45,164 bases of DNA from Telmatospirillum sp. (GCA_031291415.1 JARLJB010000228.1:1-45164), one strand, 5' to 3'; numbered from the stretch's first letter, positions 27,370-36,433 are shown. Translations and numbers: made by a program. Notes: generated by a model not told the origin, from the sequence alone.

Positions 27370-27921
27370 GGTGCTGATGTCCTTTGTCGCAATCAGTCTC
27401 GCGGCAGGTCGTTGATTGCCGTGGAAAATGCGATTTAATACGAGTGCTTTTGGTCGTTGTCCAATTCGCCACCGGCTGAGGTTTGTCGAAATGGCCCTGC
27501 GACGCGCCGTCTACGAAATGGTTTTGACGACGAAGTCTGTCTGACCGCGCGGACTCCGCGTTTTCGAAACACCGACAATGATCGGGATCATCCGGAAAAC
27601 ATGGCGAAAGTCGTGATTCTGACGCGGTTCACAAATATTTAGACATACGCCAAAATGGATAGAATGACGTTGGGAATTCAATTTTCCGGAACGTGGAGTA
27701 TGTGCATCTAATTGCGACAAAGTAAATATGCATATTATTATATGCGTACTACTGTATTTTTGCTAAAATACTTGAGATTTAATGATTTTTTAATAAATAA
27801 TACTAAATATAGTGTGCGAAATATGAAGATTTTTATCAATGTGTATGGTGCTTGATTGAATAGTATCTTAGATGATACGTTATTTTTAATATGAATTGTT
27901 GTAATTCGATTGGGGTTTATC
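27370..27921. other. AT-rich regulatory gap between HAD and chemoreceptor genes
   Basis: These 552 bases lie between divergent genes. From about 27640 to 27920 the sequence is far richer in A+T than any other part of the window. It holds AATATGCATATT (27725-27736, perfect palindrome) overlapping GCATAT-TATT-ATATGC (27730-27745), and GTATC-N6-GATAC (27863-27878). These could be binding sites for regulators of the chemoreceptor gene. Short frames at 27457 and 27511 look non-coding. Confidence 0.55.
27435..27464 (-). promoter_or_regulatory. Candidate promoter of the HAD gene
   Basis: On the minus strand, TTGGAC (27459-27464), an 18-bp spacer and TATTAA (27435-27440), about 65 bp upstream of the HAD start codon. 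Confidence 0.35.
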
Positions 27922-29607
27922 GTGCCGTCATTTAAGAACATGAAGATCGTCTATAAAGTGGTGTCGCTTCTGGGGCTGCTTGGACTCGTCGCCGTGGTGA
28001 CGACGTTCTTCGCCACGACCAACATGCACGGCATCGATTCGACCTATACGACGTTGATCGACGGTGACGCCAAGGGGGCGGTTGCCGTTTCTCGCATCAA
28101 CACGCGGGTCATCGACACCGGGCGATTGAATTACCAGATGATCGCCGAGTCGGACCCCGCGAAGATGCAGGCCGTCAGCGCCGAAATCGATGCGAACCGC
28201 GAGTCGCTTCTCAAGCAGGCCCAGCAGGCAAAAGCCAGATTGCCGAGATGGAGCAGCGAGCTGGCCGAAATCATGTCGGACTATGATGCGGTATTCCAGA
28301 TATCCAAGGAGATCAGGGACATCGCCGCGACCAATGACGACGCGAAGGCCTTGGCCGTGACACGGGAACGCTTTCAGCCGGCGATGACGGCGCTCAGGAC
28401 CAAGACGAACAAATTGGTCGACGGGGTAGGTGCCGATCTCGACAAGGTGTCGGCCGACGCTTCCGAAACCACCAAGGTCACGGTTTATGTCACCTACGGA
28501 GCGGTCGGCGCCGGTTTGGTTGCCGTCATGGCACTGGCGGTTTTTCTCACCAACACCGGGGTGGCCCGGCCGATCGTCGAGATCGACGAGGTGATGCGGC
28601 GTTTGGCCGACCGCGACTACACGGCCGAGGTTCGAGGTCTCGATCGCCACGACGAGGTTGGTGCAATGGCCAAGGCGGTGCAGGTCTTCAAAAGCAGCAT
28701 GATCAAAGCCGATGAGTTGGCCGCCAAGGAGGAACAGGCGCGCCGGGAACGCGAACAGCGGACTCGCCGGATCGAGGAATTGACCAGGGATTTCGATGCG
28801 GCCGTCGACGAAATGCTCAATTCCACCAGTGTCGCCGCCGGGGAGCTGCAAACCACGGCGTCCAGCATGTCGGCCACGGCCGAGCAGACGATGCAGCAGG
28901 CCGGATCGGTTGCCGCCGCAGCCGAACAGGCGTCGGCCAATGTGCAGACGGTTGCCGCCGCTTCCGAAGAACTGGCGTCGTCCATCAATGAAATCAGCCG
29001 CCAGGTGACGCAATCGAGCAAGGTTGCCGCTGATGCTGCCATCCAAAGCAAACGGACCGACGACATGGTCCAGGGGCTGGCCCAAAGCGCCCAGCGGATC
29101 GGCGACGTGATCAAACTGATCAATGATATCGCCGGGCAGACCAATCTGTTGGCCTTGAACGCCACCATTGAGGCGGCGCGCGCCGGCGAGGCCGGCAAAG
29201 GTTTTGCCGTCGTCGCCGGCGAGGTCAAGAATCTGGCCAACCAGACGGGCAAGGCCACCGAGGAGATCGCCCAGCAAGTGTCCGCCGTGCAGTCAGCCAC
29301 ACAGCAGGCCGTGCAGGCGATCCAGCAGATCGGCGCGACGATTTCCGAGATCAACCAGATATCGACCACCATCGCTTCGGCGGTGGAGGAACAGGGCGCG
29401 GCGACTCGCGAGATCGCCCGCAATGTCAATGAAGCCTCGGTTGGCACGAACGAAGTGACGAAGAATATCGGCGGTGTCACGGATGCCGCCGGAACCACCG
29501 GCCGGGCGGCCACCGATGTCTTGGCGACGTCGTCGAAACTGGCCGGCCAGGCCGATAAGCTGAAGCAGGTGGTTCAGGCATTCCTGGAGGGCGTGCGGAC
29601 GGCCTGA
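27922..29607 (+). CDS. Methyl-accepting chemotaxis protein
   Basis: A transmembrane chemoreceptor of about 561 residues. Helix 1 at about 9-32 and helix 2 at about 187-213 enclose a periplasmic domain of about 150 residues, mostly helical, like the four-helix-bundle MCP sensor. A HAMP domain follows (ARPIVEIDEVMRRLADRDY), then a long coiled-coil signalling domain. The hairpin tip that binds CheA and CheW is plain at about 412-440 (LNATIEAARAGEAGKGF then AVVAGEVKNLANQT). It feeds ligand signals to the flagellar motor through CheA; the ligand is unknown and no che genes are in the window. I place the start at the GTG at 27922, six bases after GGGG; TTG at 27910 is less likely. Its promoter region is unusually AT-rich. 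Confidence 0.92.
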   Translation: MPSFKNMKIVYKVVSLLGLLGLVAVVTTFFATTNMHGIDSTYTTLIDGDAKGAVAVSRINTRVIDTGRLNYQMIAESDPAKMQAVSAEIDANRESLLKQAQQAKARLPRWSSELAEIMSDYDAVFQISKEIRDIAATNDDAKALAVTRERFQPAMTALRTKTNKLVDGVGADLDKVSADASETTKVTVYVTYGAVGAGLVAVMALAVFLTNTGVARPIVEIDEVMRRLADRDYTAEVRGLDRHDEVGAMAKAVQVFKSSMIKADELAAKEEQARREREQRTRRIEELTRDFDAAVDEMLNSTSVAAGELQTTASSMSATAEQTMQQAGSVAAAAEQASANVQTVAAASEELASSINEISRQVTQSSKVAADAAIQSKRTDDMVQGLAQSAQRIGDVIKLINDIAGQTNLLALNATIEAARAGEAGKGFAVVAGEVKNLANQTGKATEEIAQQVSAVQSATQQAVQAIQQIGATISEINQISTTIASAVEEQGAATREIARNVNEASVGTNEVTKNIGGVTDAAGTTGRAATDVLATSSKLAGQADKLKQVVQAFLEGVRTA

Positions 29608-29722
29608 CTGCGGCCTGGCGGTGGAATCTAACACTCGGTGCTCTGGCGAGTGGGGGCGGACATATTGCCCGCCTCCGACGCGAAAGCGGTGGAAATGCTT
29701 GGCTTCCGGCTTCACCGGAACA

Positions 29723-29762
29723 CGGGCGAGACGCCCGCGCCACTCGACTTTCTTATTTTTTT
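29723..29762. terminator. Hairpin and T-rich tract between convergent genes
   Basis: CGGGCG-AGA-CGCCCG (29723-29737) is followed after 11 bases by a T-rich tract (29749-29762) on the plus strand. It sits in the 214-base gap between the stops of the chemoreceptor and PRC-barrel genes and probably ends the chemoreceptor transcript. A smaller CCGG-CTTCA-CCGG hairpin precedes it. Confidence 0.45.
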
Positions 29763-29821
29763 ACAAGCTCAGATGCCTGCCCCACTCCCGGTCTAAGGAC
29801 GCATCCGTCAGATTGTCACCA

Positions 29822-30586
29822 CTAGAATCCATATCCTGGCCACCCATAGTGGCTGTGGAGTTTCTTCTCATAGGTCTGGTCGGTCGTATGGATCGGATCC
29901 CAGGGTGGACAGGACTTGACCTGGTCGCGAGTCACATCGAGACGGATTTGGCGATCGGACCATCTGATCTTTTGTACCGCGTAGGGCGACACCAGAACAT
30001 GTTGTCCAAGCCACCAGTTCTTGGTGTCGACGACAAAATAGCGAATACCCCAGGAGGCCGCGTCGATCAGAAAGCTTTCGACATGGCCTATATCGCCATC
30101 GGTTCCGTGGATATGGTAGCCCGTCACGGAAGTCATGCTGTGCAGGTGCTGATCTTCCTTTTCCGGGTGCGGGTCGACCCTGATGTCCTCGGGCGACGGA
30201 GCACCGAAGTAGGGCTGTGATGCCAAGGGCGAGCCATTCGCCCCGGTTCCGAAATAATTGCTTTCCCAGTCGTGGTCGCATCCGTAATAACCAAAGAGGT
30301 GCGATTCCATCTGGCTTGATATTGGCTGGTCCCGAGAGATAAGGGGGCTTCCTTCGACCTGTGCCTTCGTCAGGGCCAAGGCAAGTGTCTGGCGAACATT
30401 GTCGATATGTCCGATCGCCGACGGGTGGAGCAAGACCTTGCGCCCAGCCAACCATGCTCCCGTATCGACGACCAGCCAACGGATCATCCAGGTCTCGTCA
30501 TCGAACAAAAAGTCGCTGACCTTTCCAAGCCTGCCGTCGCTCGCCTCGGTGGCATAGCCCTTGAGTGCCGATCCAACCAGCAGCAT
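29822..30586 (-). CDS. Protein with two PRC-barrel domains
   Basis: A soluble protein of about 254 residues with two PRC-barrel modules. The first is at about 5-75 (GSALKGYATEASDGRLGKV, FLFDDETWMIRWLVVDTG, KVLLHPSAI) and the second at about 145-220 (VTGYHIHGTDGDIGHVESFL, WGIRYFVVDTKNWW, HVLVSPYAV). A Gly/His-rich linker joins them. PRC-barrels are small beta-barrels found in photosynthetic reaction centre H subunits, RimM and many stress or cell-surface proteins. Tandem-barrel proteins like this are common in alphaproteobacteria and of unknown role. The ATG at 30586 follows AAGGAG; earlier in-frame starts lack one. It is divergent from the PilZ gene. Confidence 0.8.
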   Translation of the reverse strand: MLLVGSALKGYATEASDGRLGKVSDFLFDDETWMIRWLVVDTGAWLAGRKVLLHPSAIGHIDNVRQTLALALTKAQVEGSPLISRDQPISSQMESHLFGYYGCDHDWESNYFGTGANGSPLASQPYFGAPSPEDIRVDPHPEKEDQHLHSMTSVTGYHIHGTDGDIGHVESFLIDAASWGIRYFVVDTKNWWLGQHVLVSPYAVQKIRWSDRQIRLDVTRDQVKSCPPWDPIHTTDQTYEKKLHSHYGWPGYGF

Positions 30587-30877
30587 CACATGACTCCTTC
30601 CGAAGCGGTCGTTCGGAAATCGGGTGTTTTTCTTTCGTGTAAACATAGTCGTCGGGCAAGCACGGGTAGTAGACTCGGAAAACACTCAACCCTTTCGACC
30701 CGGTCTCCATGTGGACCTGCTCAGACGCCGCTCGGGCTTAGTGCCCCGAATTCTGCGAATGACTGAGCGCACCAGCGTCGCGCGATTCGCCCATGTAGGT
30801 AATATCCGAGTCTGCTATCTATCGATTCCAGCCGGTACTCTTTGCCTCGGATATCTATCACCGGAGGAAAGACGAGG

Positions 30878-31492
30878 ATGTCTGGAGGCGTAACCCAGGA
30901 AAATAGAAGAGATGTTCGATATGACTCTCAAAAGAAGGTGATATTTACGACGATGGTTGGCATAAATTATCTCTGCCTGATTCGCAATGTCAGTAAAAGC
31001 GGAGCTTATTTGGCTGCCATTGGTTCTCATAATTCCTTCGAATACGGACGAATAGGACTGTCCGTTCGTCGTCCGACATTTGCCAGTTCCGTCATCGAGA
31101 AGGACAATGAGGGCATTCACTGCAAGTTCGATTCGCCGATTGGCGAGAGTGATCTGGAGCAGTTTTTACCGGACGGCGCGGGCGGCGGGGAGATCACTTC
31201 CTATCGGCCCTCGATTCTTCTTCGAGGCGCGTTGCGACCGGCCAGTTCGATGACCGTCAACGGTTCGGGATCGCAGGTGCTGCAAAGCGCGCCTGGATTG
31301 TCCCATTCCTTCCGAACCTACGGCGAGGGGTGGGTGGCCGGGCGCAACTATGTCGATCCGCTGGTCGATCTTTTGGGCGCCACGATGACCGCCCTCAATC
31401 CATATCGCAGGCAGCCGGAACGCGACCACTGGATTGCCGGGTTCAATGATGGTCTGACGCTTGCCGCTTGGCTCAGACCCTATTGCAATTGA
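30878..31492 (+). CDS. PilZ-domain protein (probable c-di-GMP binding)
   Basis: About 204 residues. The N-terminal part carries the two PilZ signatures: the RxxxR-type motif in NRRDVRY (about residues 9-15) and the D/NxSxxG motif as NVSKSGAYL (about 37-45), the sites that hold cyclic di-GMP. The C-terminal half (from about 100) has no family I recognise; it ends in a helical segment (HWIAGFNDGLTLAAWLRPYCN). PilZ proteins alter motility, exopolysaccharide or adhesion when c-di-GMP rises. I chose the ATG at 30878 (MSGGVTQ), preceded by GGAGG and GAGG; a TTG 12 codons upstream is also open. It may link with the nearby chemoreceptor and surface protein genes, but that is a guess. Confidence 0.7.
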   Translation: MSGGVTQENRRDVRYDSQKKVIFTTMVGINYLCLIRNVSKSGAYLAAIGSHNSFEYGRIGLSVRRPTFASSVIEKDNEGIHCKFDSPIGESDLEQFLPDGAGGGEITSYRPSILLRGALRPASSMTVNGSGSQVLQSAPGLSHSFRTYGEGWVAGRNYVDPLVDLLGATMTALNPYRRQPERDHWIAGFNDGLTLAAWLRPYCN

Positions 31493-31501
31493 TCGGAGGA
31501 A

Positions 31502-31576
31502 TGGTGGGCGCTGCAGGGATTGAACCTGCGACCCCGTCCGTGTGAAGGACGTGCTCTCCCGCTGAGCTAAGCGCCC
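31502..31576 (-). tRNA. tRNA-Val (anticodon CAC)
   Basis: On the minus strand, the 7-bp acceptor stem GGGCGCT/AGCGCCC, D arm TAGCTCAGCGGGAGAGC, anticodon stem CGTCC/GGACG with loop TTCACAC (anticodon CAC), T arm containing GGTTCAATCC, discriminator A and an encoded CCA. It reads GUG valine codons. Its 3' end is 10 bp from the stop of the convergent PilZ gene. Confidence 0.96.
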
Positions 31577-31596
31577 ATTCCATAGAAGAGGGCCGG

Positions 31597-31625
31597 TTTA
31601 TACGGGTCTCCGTCGGCTCTGTCAA
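31597..31625 (-). promoter_or_regulatory. Near-consensus sigma-70 promoter of tRNA-Val
   Basis: On the minus strand, TTGACA (31620-31625), a 17-bp spacer and TATAAA (31597-31602), 20 bp before the mature tRNA 5' end. This is the best promoter in the window, as expected for a stable RNA. Confidence 0.75.
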
Positions 31626-31670
31626 GCCTCGGACGATAGCGACCAGGGCAACCAGGACGATCGGCCTCCT

Positions 31671-32549
31671 CTAAAGATGGCCGGGCATTGTCATGCTGAC
31701 GATGGTCAGGACGATTTCGATGACAATCAGGATGACGACGTACCATTCAACCCGCATGCTGCGGCGGTTCTGCATCAGGTCGAGCAATGTTTCGCTGGTC
31801 CGGGCGATCAAGTCGAGCTTGCGGTCGAGCACGCGGCCGCGCTCGCGCAGTTCATACTCATCCTCAAGGCGCAGGTAGAAGCGTTCGAGCGACGGGCGTT
31901 CCCACAGAACTTCCGGCTTATCCAGGACTTCGACGCGTCCGACCATGCGCTGCTGGGTCAACAGCACGCCGCCGATCTGCTGCAGGAGCTCTTTGCCCTG
32001 CGAGCCGAAATCGCCTTTGCGCTGCAAGGTCGCGGCCAGCGGGTCGATGCGGTCGAAGACTTCGGCGACGCGGTGTTCGTAGTGGTCGAGAACGGCGTTT
32101 TTGCCCAGAATGTCGGCCAAAAGCTGCAGCCGTTCCGGCGTCGGGTCGGACAGGATGATGGCGCCCGAGTGTTCGACCCGGTCTTCGCCTTCGGGATGCA
32201 GATGGATCCTTATTTCCTCGGTTTCGGGTGGTTCCACCGGTTCGATGACCAGCCGCCGCAGCGAGGCGAGAAAATCCACTTCCTCCAGCGGATCGAGATC
32301 GAACAAAATCGCCACGCCATAGCGGAACAGGACCGCCCGGCCACGGCTGCCGGCCCGGATGGTCAGCGGCGAGGTGGCCAGCACTGAGCCTTGTTCGAGA
32401 TTCTTGGTGTCGATTCTCTGGCCCAGCAGGAATGTGCGAACCGAGATGGTCTTCAGAGTCGTGGGGGCAGGGCTATCGGAAGCTGTCACAATCGTCTCTA
32501 AAGGCATTGACGAGGCAATCATCCTAACATCGTTTGGCGAGCCGGCCAT
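31671..32549 (-). CDS. DUF155/RMD1-family membrane-anchored protein
   Basis: About 292 residues resembling the RMD1/sporulation-associated DUF155 family. A variable N-terminus is followed by TLKTISVRTFLLGQRIDTKNL, then GRAVLFRYGVAILFDLDPLEE, typical of the family's first half. A helical segment follows (VLDHYEHRVAEVFDRIDPL, EELR-rich), with the C-terminal RTSETLLDLMQNRRSMRVEWY motif and a single membrane helix at about 266-288. In yeast and plants relatives act in mitochondria or chloroplasts; the bacterial role is unknown. The start is uncertain: ATG 32549 has no clear ribosome site, and methionines at residues 10 and 15 are alternatives. A perfect inverted repeat ATGATCG-TTTG-CGATCAT (32548-32565) covers the first codon and the divergent promoter region toward glmU. 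Confidence 0.75.
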   Translation of the reverse strand: MAGSPNDVRMIASSMPLETIVTASDSPAPTTLKTISVRTFLLGQRIDTKNLEQGSVLATSPLTIRAGSRGRAVLFRYGVAILFDLDPLEEVDFLASLRRLVIEPVEPPETEEIRIHLHPEGEDRVEHSGAIILSDPTPERLQLLADILGKNAVLDHYEHRVAEVFDRIDPLAATLQRKGDFGSQGKELLQQIGGVLLTQQRMVGRVEVLDKPEVLWERPSLERFYLRLEDEYELRERGRVLDRKLDLIARTSETLLDLMQNRRSMRVEWYVVILIVIEIVLTIVSMTMPGHL

Positions 32550-32684
32550 GATCGTTTGCGATCATTTCACGTCCAGCGGTCTGTGAAATTATGTGCAACA
32601 AAGATTGACTTGGCCTTGCCGGCTCGTTTGTGGCAACGTCCCGCTGTCCGGCAACGTATAGTTCATTTTCATCCACGGAACTTC

Positions 32685-34040
32685 ATGGCCCAAGATCAAA
32701 TCGCTGTCATCGTGCTCGCCGCCGGGATGGGCACGCGCATGAAATCCTCCCAGCCGAAGGTGATGCATCGCGTCGCCGGCCGGCCAATGGTCAACCATCT
32801 GCTTGATACCGTCTCGGCATTGGCGCCCTCGCGGGTCGTTGCGGTGATCGGTCCCGGCATGGATAGTGTCGCCGCTGCGGTGGCCCCGCATCTGACGGTC
32901 GTGCAAACCGATCGTCTGGGAACCGGTCATGCGGTCGCCCAGGCAAAGACCGTCTTGGCCGGTTTTTCGGGAACGATTCTGGTTCTCTACGGCGATACGC
33001 CGTTGATTACAACTGAGAGCCTTGAGGCGATGCTGGAGTGTCGGCGCGGCGACCGCCATCCCGCCGTTGTCGTGCTGGGCTTCCGGCCGGTCGATCCGGG
33101 ACAATACGGACGTCTGGTCGAGGGTCCGCAAGGGCTGGAGGCGATCGTCGAATTCAAGGACGCGACGGAGCAGCAACGGGCGATTGGCCTTTGCAATTCC
33201 GGTGTCATGGCGGTCGACGGCGCACGGCTGTTCGGTTGGATCGACCGCTTGTCCAATGACAATGCCAAAGGCGAGTACTATCTCACCGATATCGTCGGCT
33301 TGGCGCGTGCCGACGGTCAAGCCTGTGGCTTCGTCGAAGGGGCGGAAGAGGAATTGCTGGGCGTCAATTCGCGGGTCGAATTGGCGGCCGCCGAAGCCAT
33401 CGTTCAGAATCGCCTGCGCCGGGCCGCCATGGAAAACGGCGCAACCCTGGTCGATCCGGACAGCGTCTATTTTTCCTGGGACACCCGGCTTGGCCGCGAT
33501 GTCGTCGTCGGTCCCCATGTGGTGTTCGGTCCGGGCGTTTCGGTCGGCGACGACGTCGAGATCCGGCCATTTTGTCATCTGGAAGGCGCCGTGGTGGATA
33601 GCGGCGCGCTCATCGGCCCGTTTGCCCGTTTGCGGCCGGGCGCCGTGGTCGGAGTCAAGGCCCATGTCGGCAATTTCGTCGAGATCAAAAAGGCCACTGT
33701 CGAGGCCGGCGCCAAGGTCAACCACCTGACCTATATCGGCGACGCCAGGATCGGGGCCGGCGCCAATATCGGAGCCGGAACCATTACCTGCAACTACGAC
33801 GGCTTCGGCAAGTTCTTCACCGACATCGGGGAGGGCGCCTTCATCGGGTCGAACAGTTCGCTGGTCGCCCCCGTGAAGATCGGCGACGGCGCGATGGTCG
33901 GCGCCGGCTCGGTGGTAACCCGTGACGTGGTGGCGGGAGCCTTGGCCGTCGGGCGCGGCACGCAGGTTGAGCGGGCCGGTTGGGCCGATCACTTTCGTTC
34001 CCTCAAACAGATCGAAGCCGCTGGCAAGAAGAAGGAATAA
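32685..34040 (+). CDS. glmU: Bifunctional GlcNAc-1-phosphate uridyltransferase / glucosamine-1-phosphate acetyltransferase
   Basis: A 451-residue GlmU of normal length. The N-terminal nucleotidyltransferase has the signature LAAGMGTRMKS...PKVMH at residues 9-26 and the metal-binding YGDTPL near 104. The C-terminal left-handed beta-helix acetyltransferase is clear from the hexapeptide repeats (IGAGANIGAGTITCNYDG, AFIGSNSSLVAPVKIGDGA, MVGAGSVVTRDV). It makes UDP-GlcNAc for peptidoglycan and lipid A in two final steps. The start at 32685 (MAQDQIAVIV) fits the family; the frame opens 43 codons earlier without support. glmS starts 6 bp after its stop, so the two are co-transcribed and the pathway is encoded in reverse order of its steps. 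Confidence 0.96.
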   Translation: MAQDQIAVIVLAAGMGTRMKSSQPKVMHRVAGRPMVNHLLDTVSALAPSRVVAVIGPGMDSVAAAVAPHLTVVQTDRLGTGHAVAQAKTVLAGFSGTILVLYGDTPLITTESLEAMLECRRGDRHPAVVVLGFRPVDPGQYGRLVEGPQGLEAIVEFKDATEQQRAIGLCNSGVMAVDGARLFGWIDRLSNDNAKGEYYLTDIVGLARADGQACGFVEGAEEELLGVNSRVELAAAEAIVQNRLRRAAMENGATLVDPDSVYFSWDTRLGRDVVVGPHVVFGPGVSVGDDVEIRPFCHLEGAVVDSGALIGPFARLRPGAVVGVKAHVGNFVEIKKATVEAGAKVNHLTYIGDARIGAGANIGAGTITCNYDGFGKFFTDIGEGAFIGSNSSLVAPVKIGDGAMVGAGSVVTRDVVAGALAVGRGTQVERAGWADHFRSLKQIEAAGKKKE

Positions 34041-34046
34041 CCGGTC

Positions 34047-35867
34047 ATGTGCGGTATCGTCGGAATCATCGGCAAATCGAAGGTGGCGCCTCTGTTGATC
34101 GAGGGGCTGAAGCGGCTGGAATATCGCGGCTACGATTCGGCCGGCATCGCCACGCTGGTGAATGGTCACATCGAGCGTCGGCGGGCGCAAGGCAAGCTGG
34201 TCAATCTGGAAAAGCTGCTGGTCGAACAACCGGTGGAGGGCACCATCGGCATCGGCCATACGCGCTGGGCCACCCATGGCGTGCCCAACGAAACCAACGC
34301 CCATCCACATGCGACGAAATATGCCGCCGTGGTGCACAACGGCATCATCGAGAACTTCCTTGAGCTGCGCGCCGAACTGACCGCCGCCGGACACGTCTTC
34401 GAGTCCGATACCGATACCGAGGCGGTAGTGCAATTGATCAGCCACTATCTGGCCGAAGGCGACAGCCCGGAGGTTGCCACCGCCAAGATGCTGAAGCGGA
34501 TCGAGGGCGCTTTTGCTCTTGGCATCATCTTTGCCGGGCGTTCCGACCTGATGATCGCCGCCCGGCGGGGAAGCCCGCTGGCCATCGGCTACGGCGACGG
34601 CGAGATGTACCTGGGATCGGACGCCCTCGCCCTGGCGCCGCTGACCCAGAAGATTTCCTATCTCGGCGAGGGCGACTGGGCGGTGCTGTCGAGCGATGGC
34701 GTGGTAATCCACGACAAGGACGATCGCGTCGTGACGCGCGAGGTCAAGCAGACGGCCTTTTCCGGGGCGATGATCGGCAAGGGCGAACATCGTCATTTCA
34801 TGCACAAAGAGATCTACGAGCAGCCGCAGGTCATCGGCGACACCCTGAACACCATGTTCAACCCGGTGACCCGGACCTTTACGCTTCCGGCTCTGACGTT
34901 CGAGCTGGCCAAGATCGAGCGGGTCACCATCATCGCTTGCGGCACCTCCTTCTATGCCGGCATGGTGGCAAAGTACTGGATCGAACAGATGGCCAGGATT
35001 CCGGTCGAGGTCGACATCGCCTCGGAGTTCCGCTACCGGGCGCCGTCGATGCCCGAGGGGGGGCTGGCGCTGTTCATATCGCAGTCGGGCGAGACGGCCG
35101 ATACATTGGCTGCGTTGCGCTATTGCCGCGAGCAGAGGCAGCATATCGCCTCGCTGGTCAATGTCCCCGAATCAACCATGGCCCGCGAGTCCGAAGTGGT
35201 TCTGCACACGGTGGCCGGGCCGGAGATCGGCGTTGCTTCGACCAAGGCCTTCACCACCCAATTGACGGCGCTTGCCTGTTTCGCGCTGGGAATGGCGCGC
35301 GCCCGGGGAGCCATCGACCATGAGACCGAGGCGCGCCTGTCGAAAGCCCTGATCGAGGTGCCGGCGCGGGCTGCCGAAGTGCTGGCCCATGACGACCAAC
35401 TACGTGAAATCGCCGAAGACATCATGGATGCTCATGACGTTCTCTATCTGGGGCGTGGCACCAGCTATCCGATCGCCCTCGAGGGAGCACTGAAGCTCAA
35501 GGAAATCAGCTACATCCATGCCGAAGGCTATGCGGCCGGCGAAATGAAGCATGGGCCGATCGCCCTGATCGATGAGACCGTTCCCGTCATCGTCATCGCG
35601 CCGACCGATGAGCTTTACGAAAAGACGGCTTCCAACGTGCAGGAAGTGGTGGCGCGCGGCGGGCGGGTGATTTTTCTGTCCGACAAAAAAGGTGTCGAAC
35701 GGTTGGGGGCACGGGCAGTGACCGTGGCGCTGCCGAGTGTCGACCCCTTCGTGGCGCCAATTCTCTACGCCATTCCGGTACAACTGTTGGCCTATCACGT
35801 CGCCGTCGCCAAAGGGACCGACGTCGACCAGCCGCGCAACCTTGCCAAGAGCGTTACGGTCGAATGA
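34047..35867 (+). CDS. glmS: Glutamine-fructose-6-phosphate aminotransferase (isomerizing)
   Basis: A 606-residue GlmS, full length. It starts MCGIVGIIG with the catalytic Cys exposed as residue 2 after Met removal; glutaminase residues follow in TRWATHGVPNETNAHPH and VHNGIIEN. The synthase half has two SIS domains: CGTSFYAGMVAKYWIE, SQSGETADTLA, STKAFTTQL, then GRGTSYPIALEGALKLKEIS, AEGYAAGEMKHGPIALID and the terminal PRNLAKSVTVE. It converts fructose-6-phosphate and glutamine to glucosamine-6-phosphate, the entry to amino sugar synthesis. AAGGA inside the end of glmU serves as ribosome site. No glmS ribozyme is expected or seen, as there is only 6 bp between the genes. Confidence 0.97.
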   Translation: MCGIVGIIGKSKVAPLLIEGLKRLEYRGYDSAGIATLVNGHIERRRAQGKLVNLEKLLVEQPVEGTIGIGHTRWATHGVPNETNAHPHATKYAAVVHNGIIENFLELRAELTAAGHVFESDTDTEAVVQLISHYLAEGDSPEVATAKMLKRIEGAFALGIIFAGRSDLMIAARRGSPLAIGYGDGEMYLGSDALALAPLTQKISYLGEGDWAVLSSDGVVIHDKDDRVVTREVKQTAFSGAMIGKGEHRHFMHKEIYEQPQVIGDTLNTMFNPVTRTFTLPALTFELAKIERVTIIACGTSFYAGMVAKYWIEQMARIPVEVDIASEFRYRAPSMPEGGLALFISQSGETADTLAALRYCREQRQHIASLVNVPESTMARESEVVLHTVAGPEIGVASTKAFTTQLTALACFALGMARARGAIDHETEARLSKALIEVPARAAEVLAHDDQLREIAEDIMDAHDVLYLGRGTSYPIALEGALKLKEISYIHAEGYAAGEMKHGPIALIDETVPVIVIAPTDELYEKTASNVQEVVARGGRVIFLSDKKGVERLGARAVTVALPSVDPFVAPILYAIPVQLLAYHVAVAKGTDVDQPRNLAKSVTVE

Positions 35868-36433
35868 AGAGCAAAGCGTCGCCACCCTGGCTGAAACCCA
35901 CCGTCGACTATGTGCCGCTGGTGGTCTTCCTGGTTGCTTACGAGACCCGGGGACTGATGGTCGCCACCGGCGCCTTGATGGCCACCACTCTTGTCGCCTT
36001 GCTGCTGTCTTTGGTGGTTGCCCGGCGCCTGCCGATGGTGCCGCTGGTAACGGCGGTGATCGTCGGCGTGTTCGGCGGATTGACCCTGTGGTTCAACGAC
36101 GACACTTTCATCAAGCTGAAGCCGACCATCATCTATTGCCTTTTTGCGGCGGCTCTTGGTATCGGGCTGCTGCGCGGCAAGCCTCTGCTCAAGGCGGTGA
36201 TCGGCGACGCCCTGCCTCTCGACGACGATGGATGGCGCAGCCTGTCGCTGCGGTTCACCTTCTTCTTTCTGGCGATGGCCGTGGCCAACGAGGTGATTCG
36301 CCGAGTCCTGACCACGGAGATGTGGGTCCTGTGGAAGGTTCCGGGCAGCATCGTCCTGACCTTCGTATTTATCCTTACGCAGACGGGGCTGATTCGCCGG
36401 CACCGGCTGCCCGATGGCGAGAAGGCCGACTGA
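35864..36433 (+). CDS. yciB: YciB/IspZ (septation protein A) family membrane protein
   Basis: A 189-residue inner-membrane protein with five hydrophobic helices. The family hallmark FNDDTFIKLKPTIIY (about 79-93) is present, followed by GKPLLKAVIGDALPLDDDGW and RFTFFFLAMAVANEVIRR. YciB proteins take part in cell-envelope and division functions and membrane voltage or lipid homeostasis; the precise role is debated. Its ATG overlaps the glmS stop by four bases (ATGA), which points to translational coupling and fits a shared envelope-building operon. Confidence 0.9.
   Translation: MKSKASPPWLKPTVDYVPLVVFLVAYETRGLMVATGALMATTLVALLLSLVVARRLPMVPLVTAVIVGVFGGLTLWFNDDTFIKLKPTIIYCLFAAALGIGLLRGKPLLKAVIGDALPLDDDGWRSLSLRFTFFFLAMAVANEVIRRVLTTEMWVLWKVPGSIVLTFVFILTQTGLIRRHRLPDGEKAD

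Noticed and set aside
27457-27720. Short frames on both strands before the chemoreceptor gene
   Set aside because: No ribosome site, no similarity and they cross the shift into AT-rich DNA.
32556-32684. N-terminal extension of GlmU by 43 codons
   Set aside because: GlmU proteins start just before the LAAGMGTR motif; the extension lies in the divergent promoter region and has no family resemblance.
34041-34046. glmS ribozyme
   Set aside because: Only 6 bp separate glmU and glmS, and this riboswitch is typical of Gram-positive bacteria.
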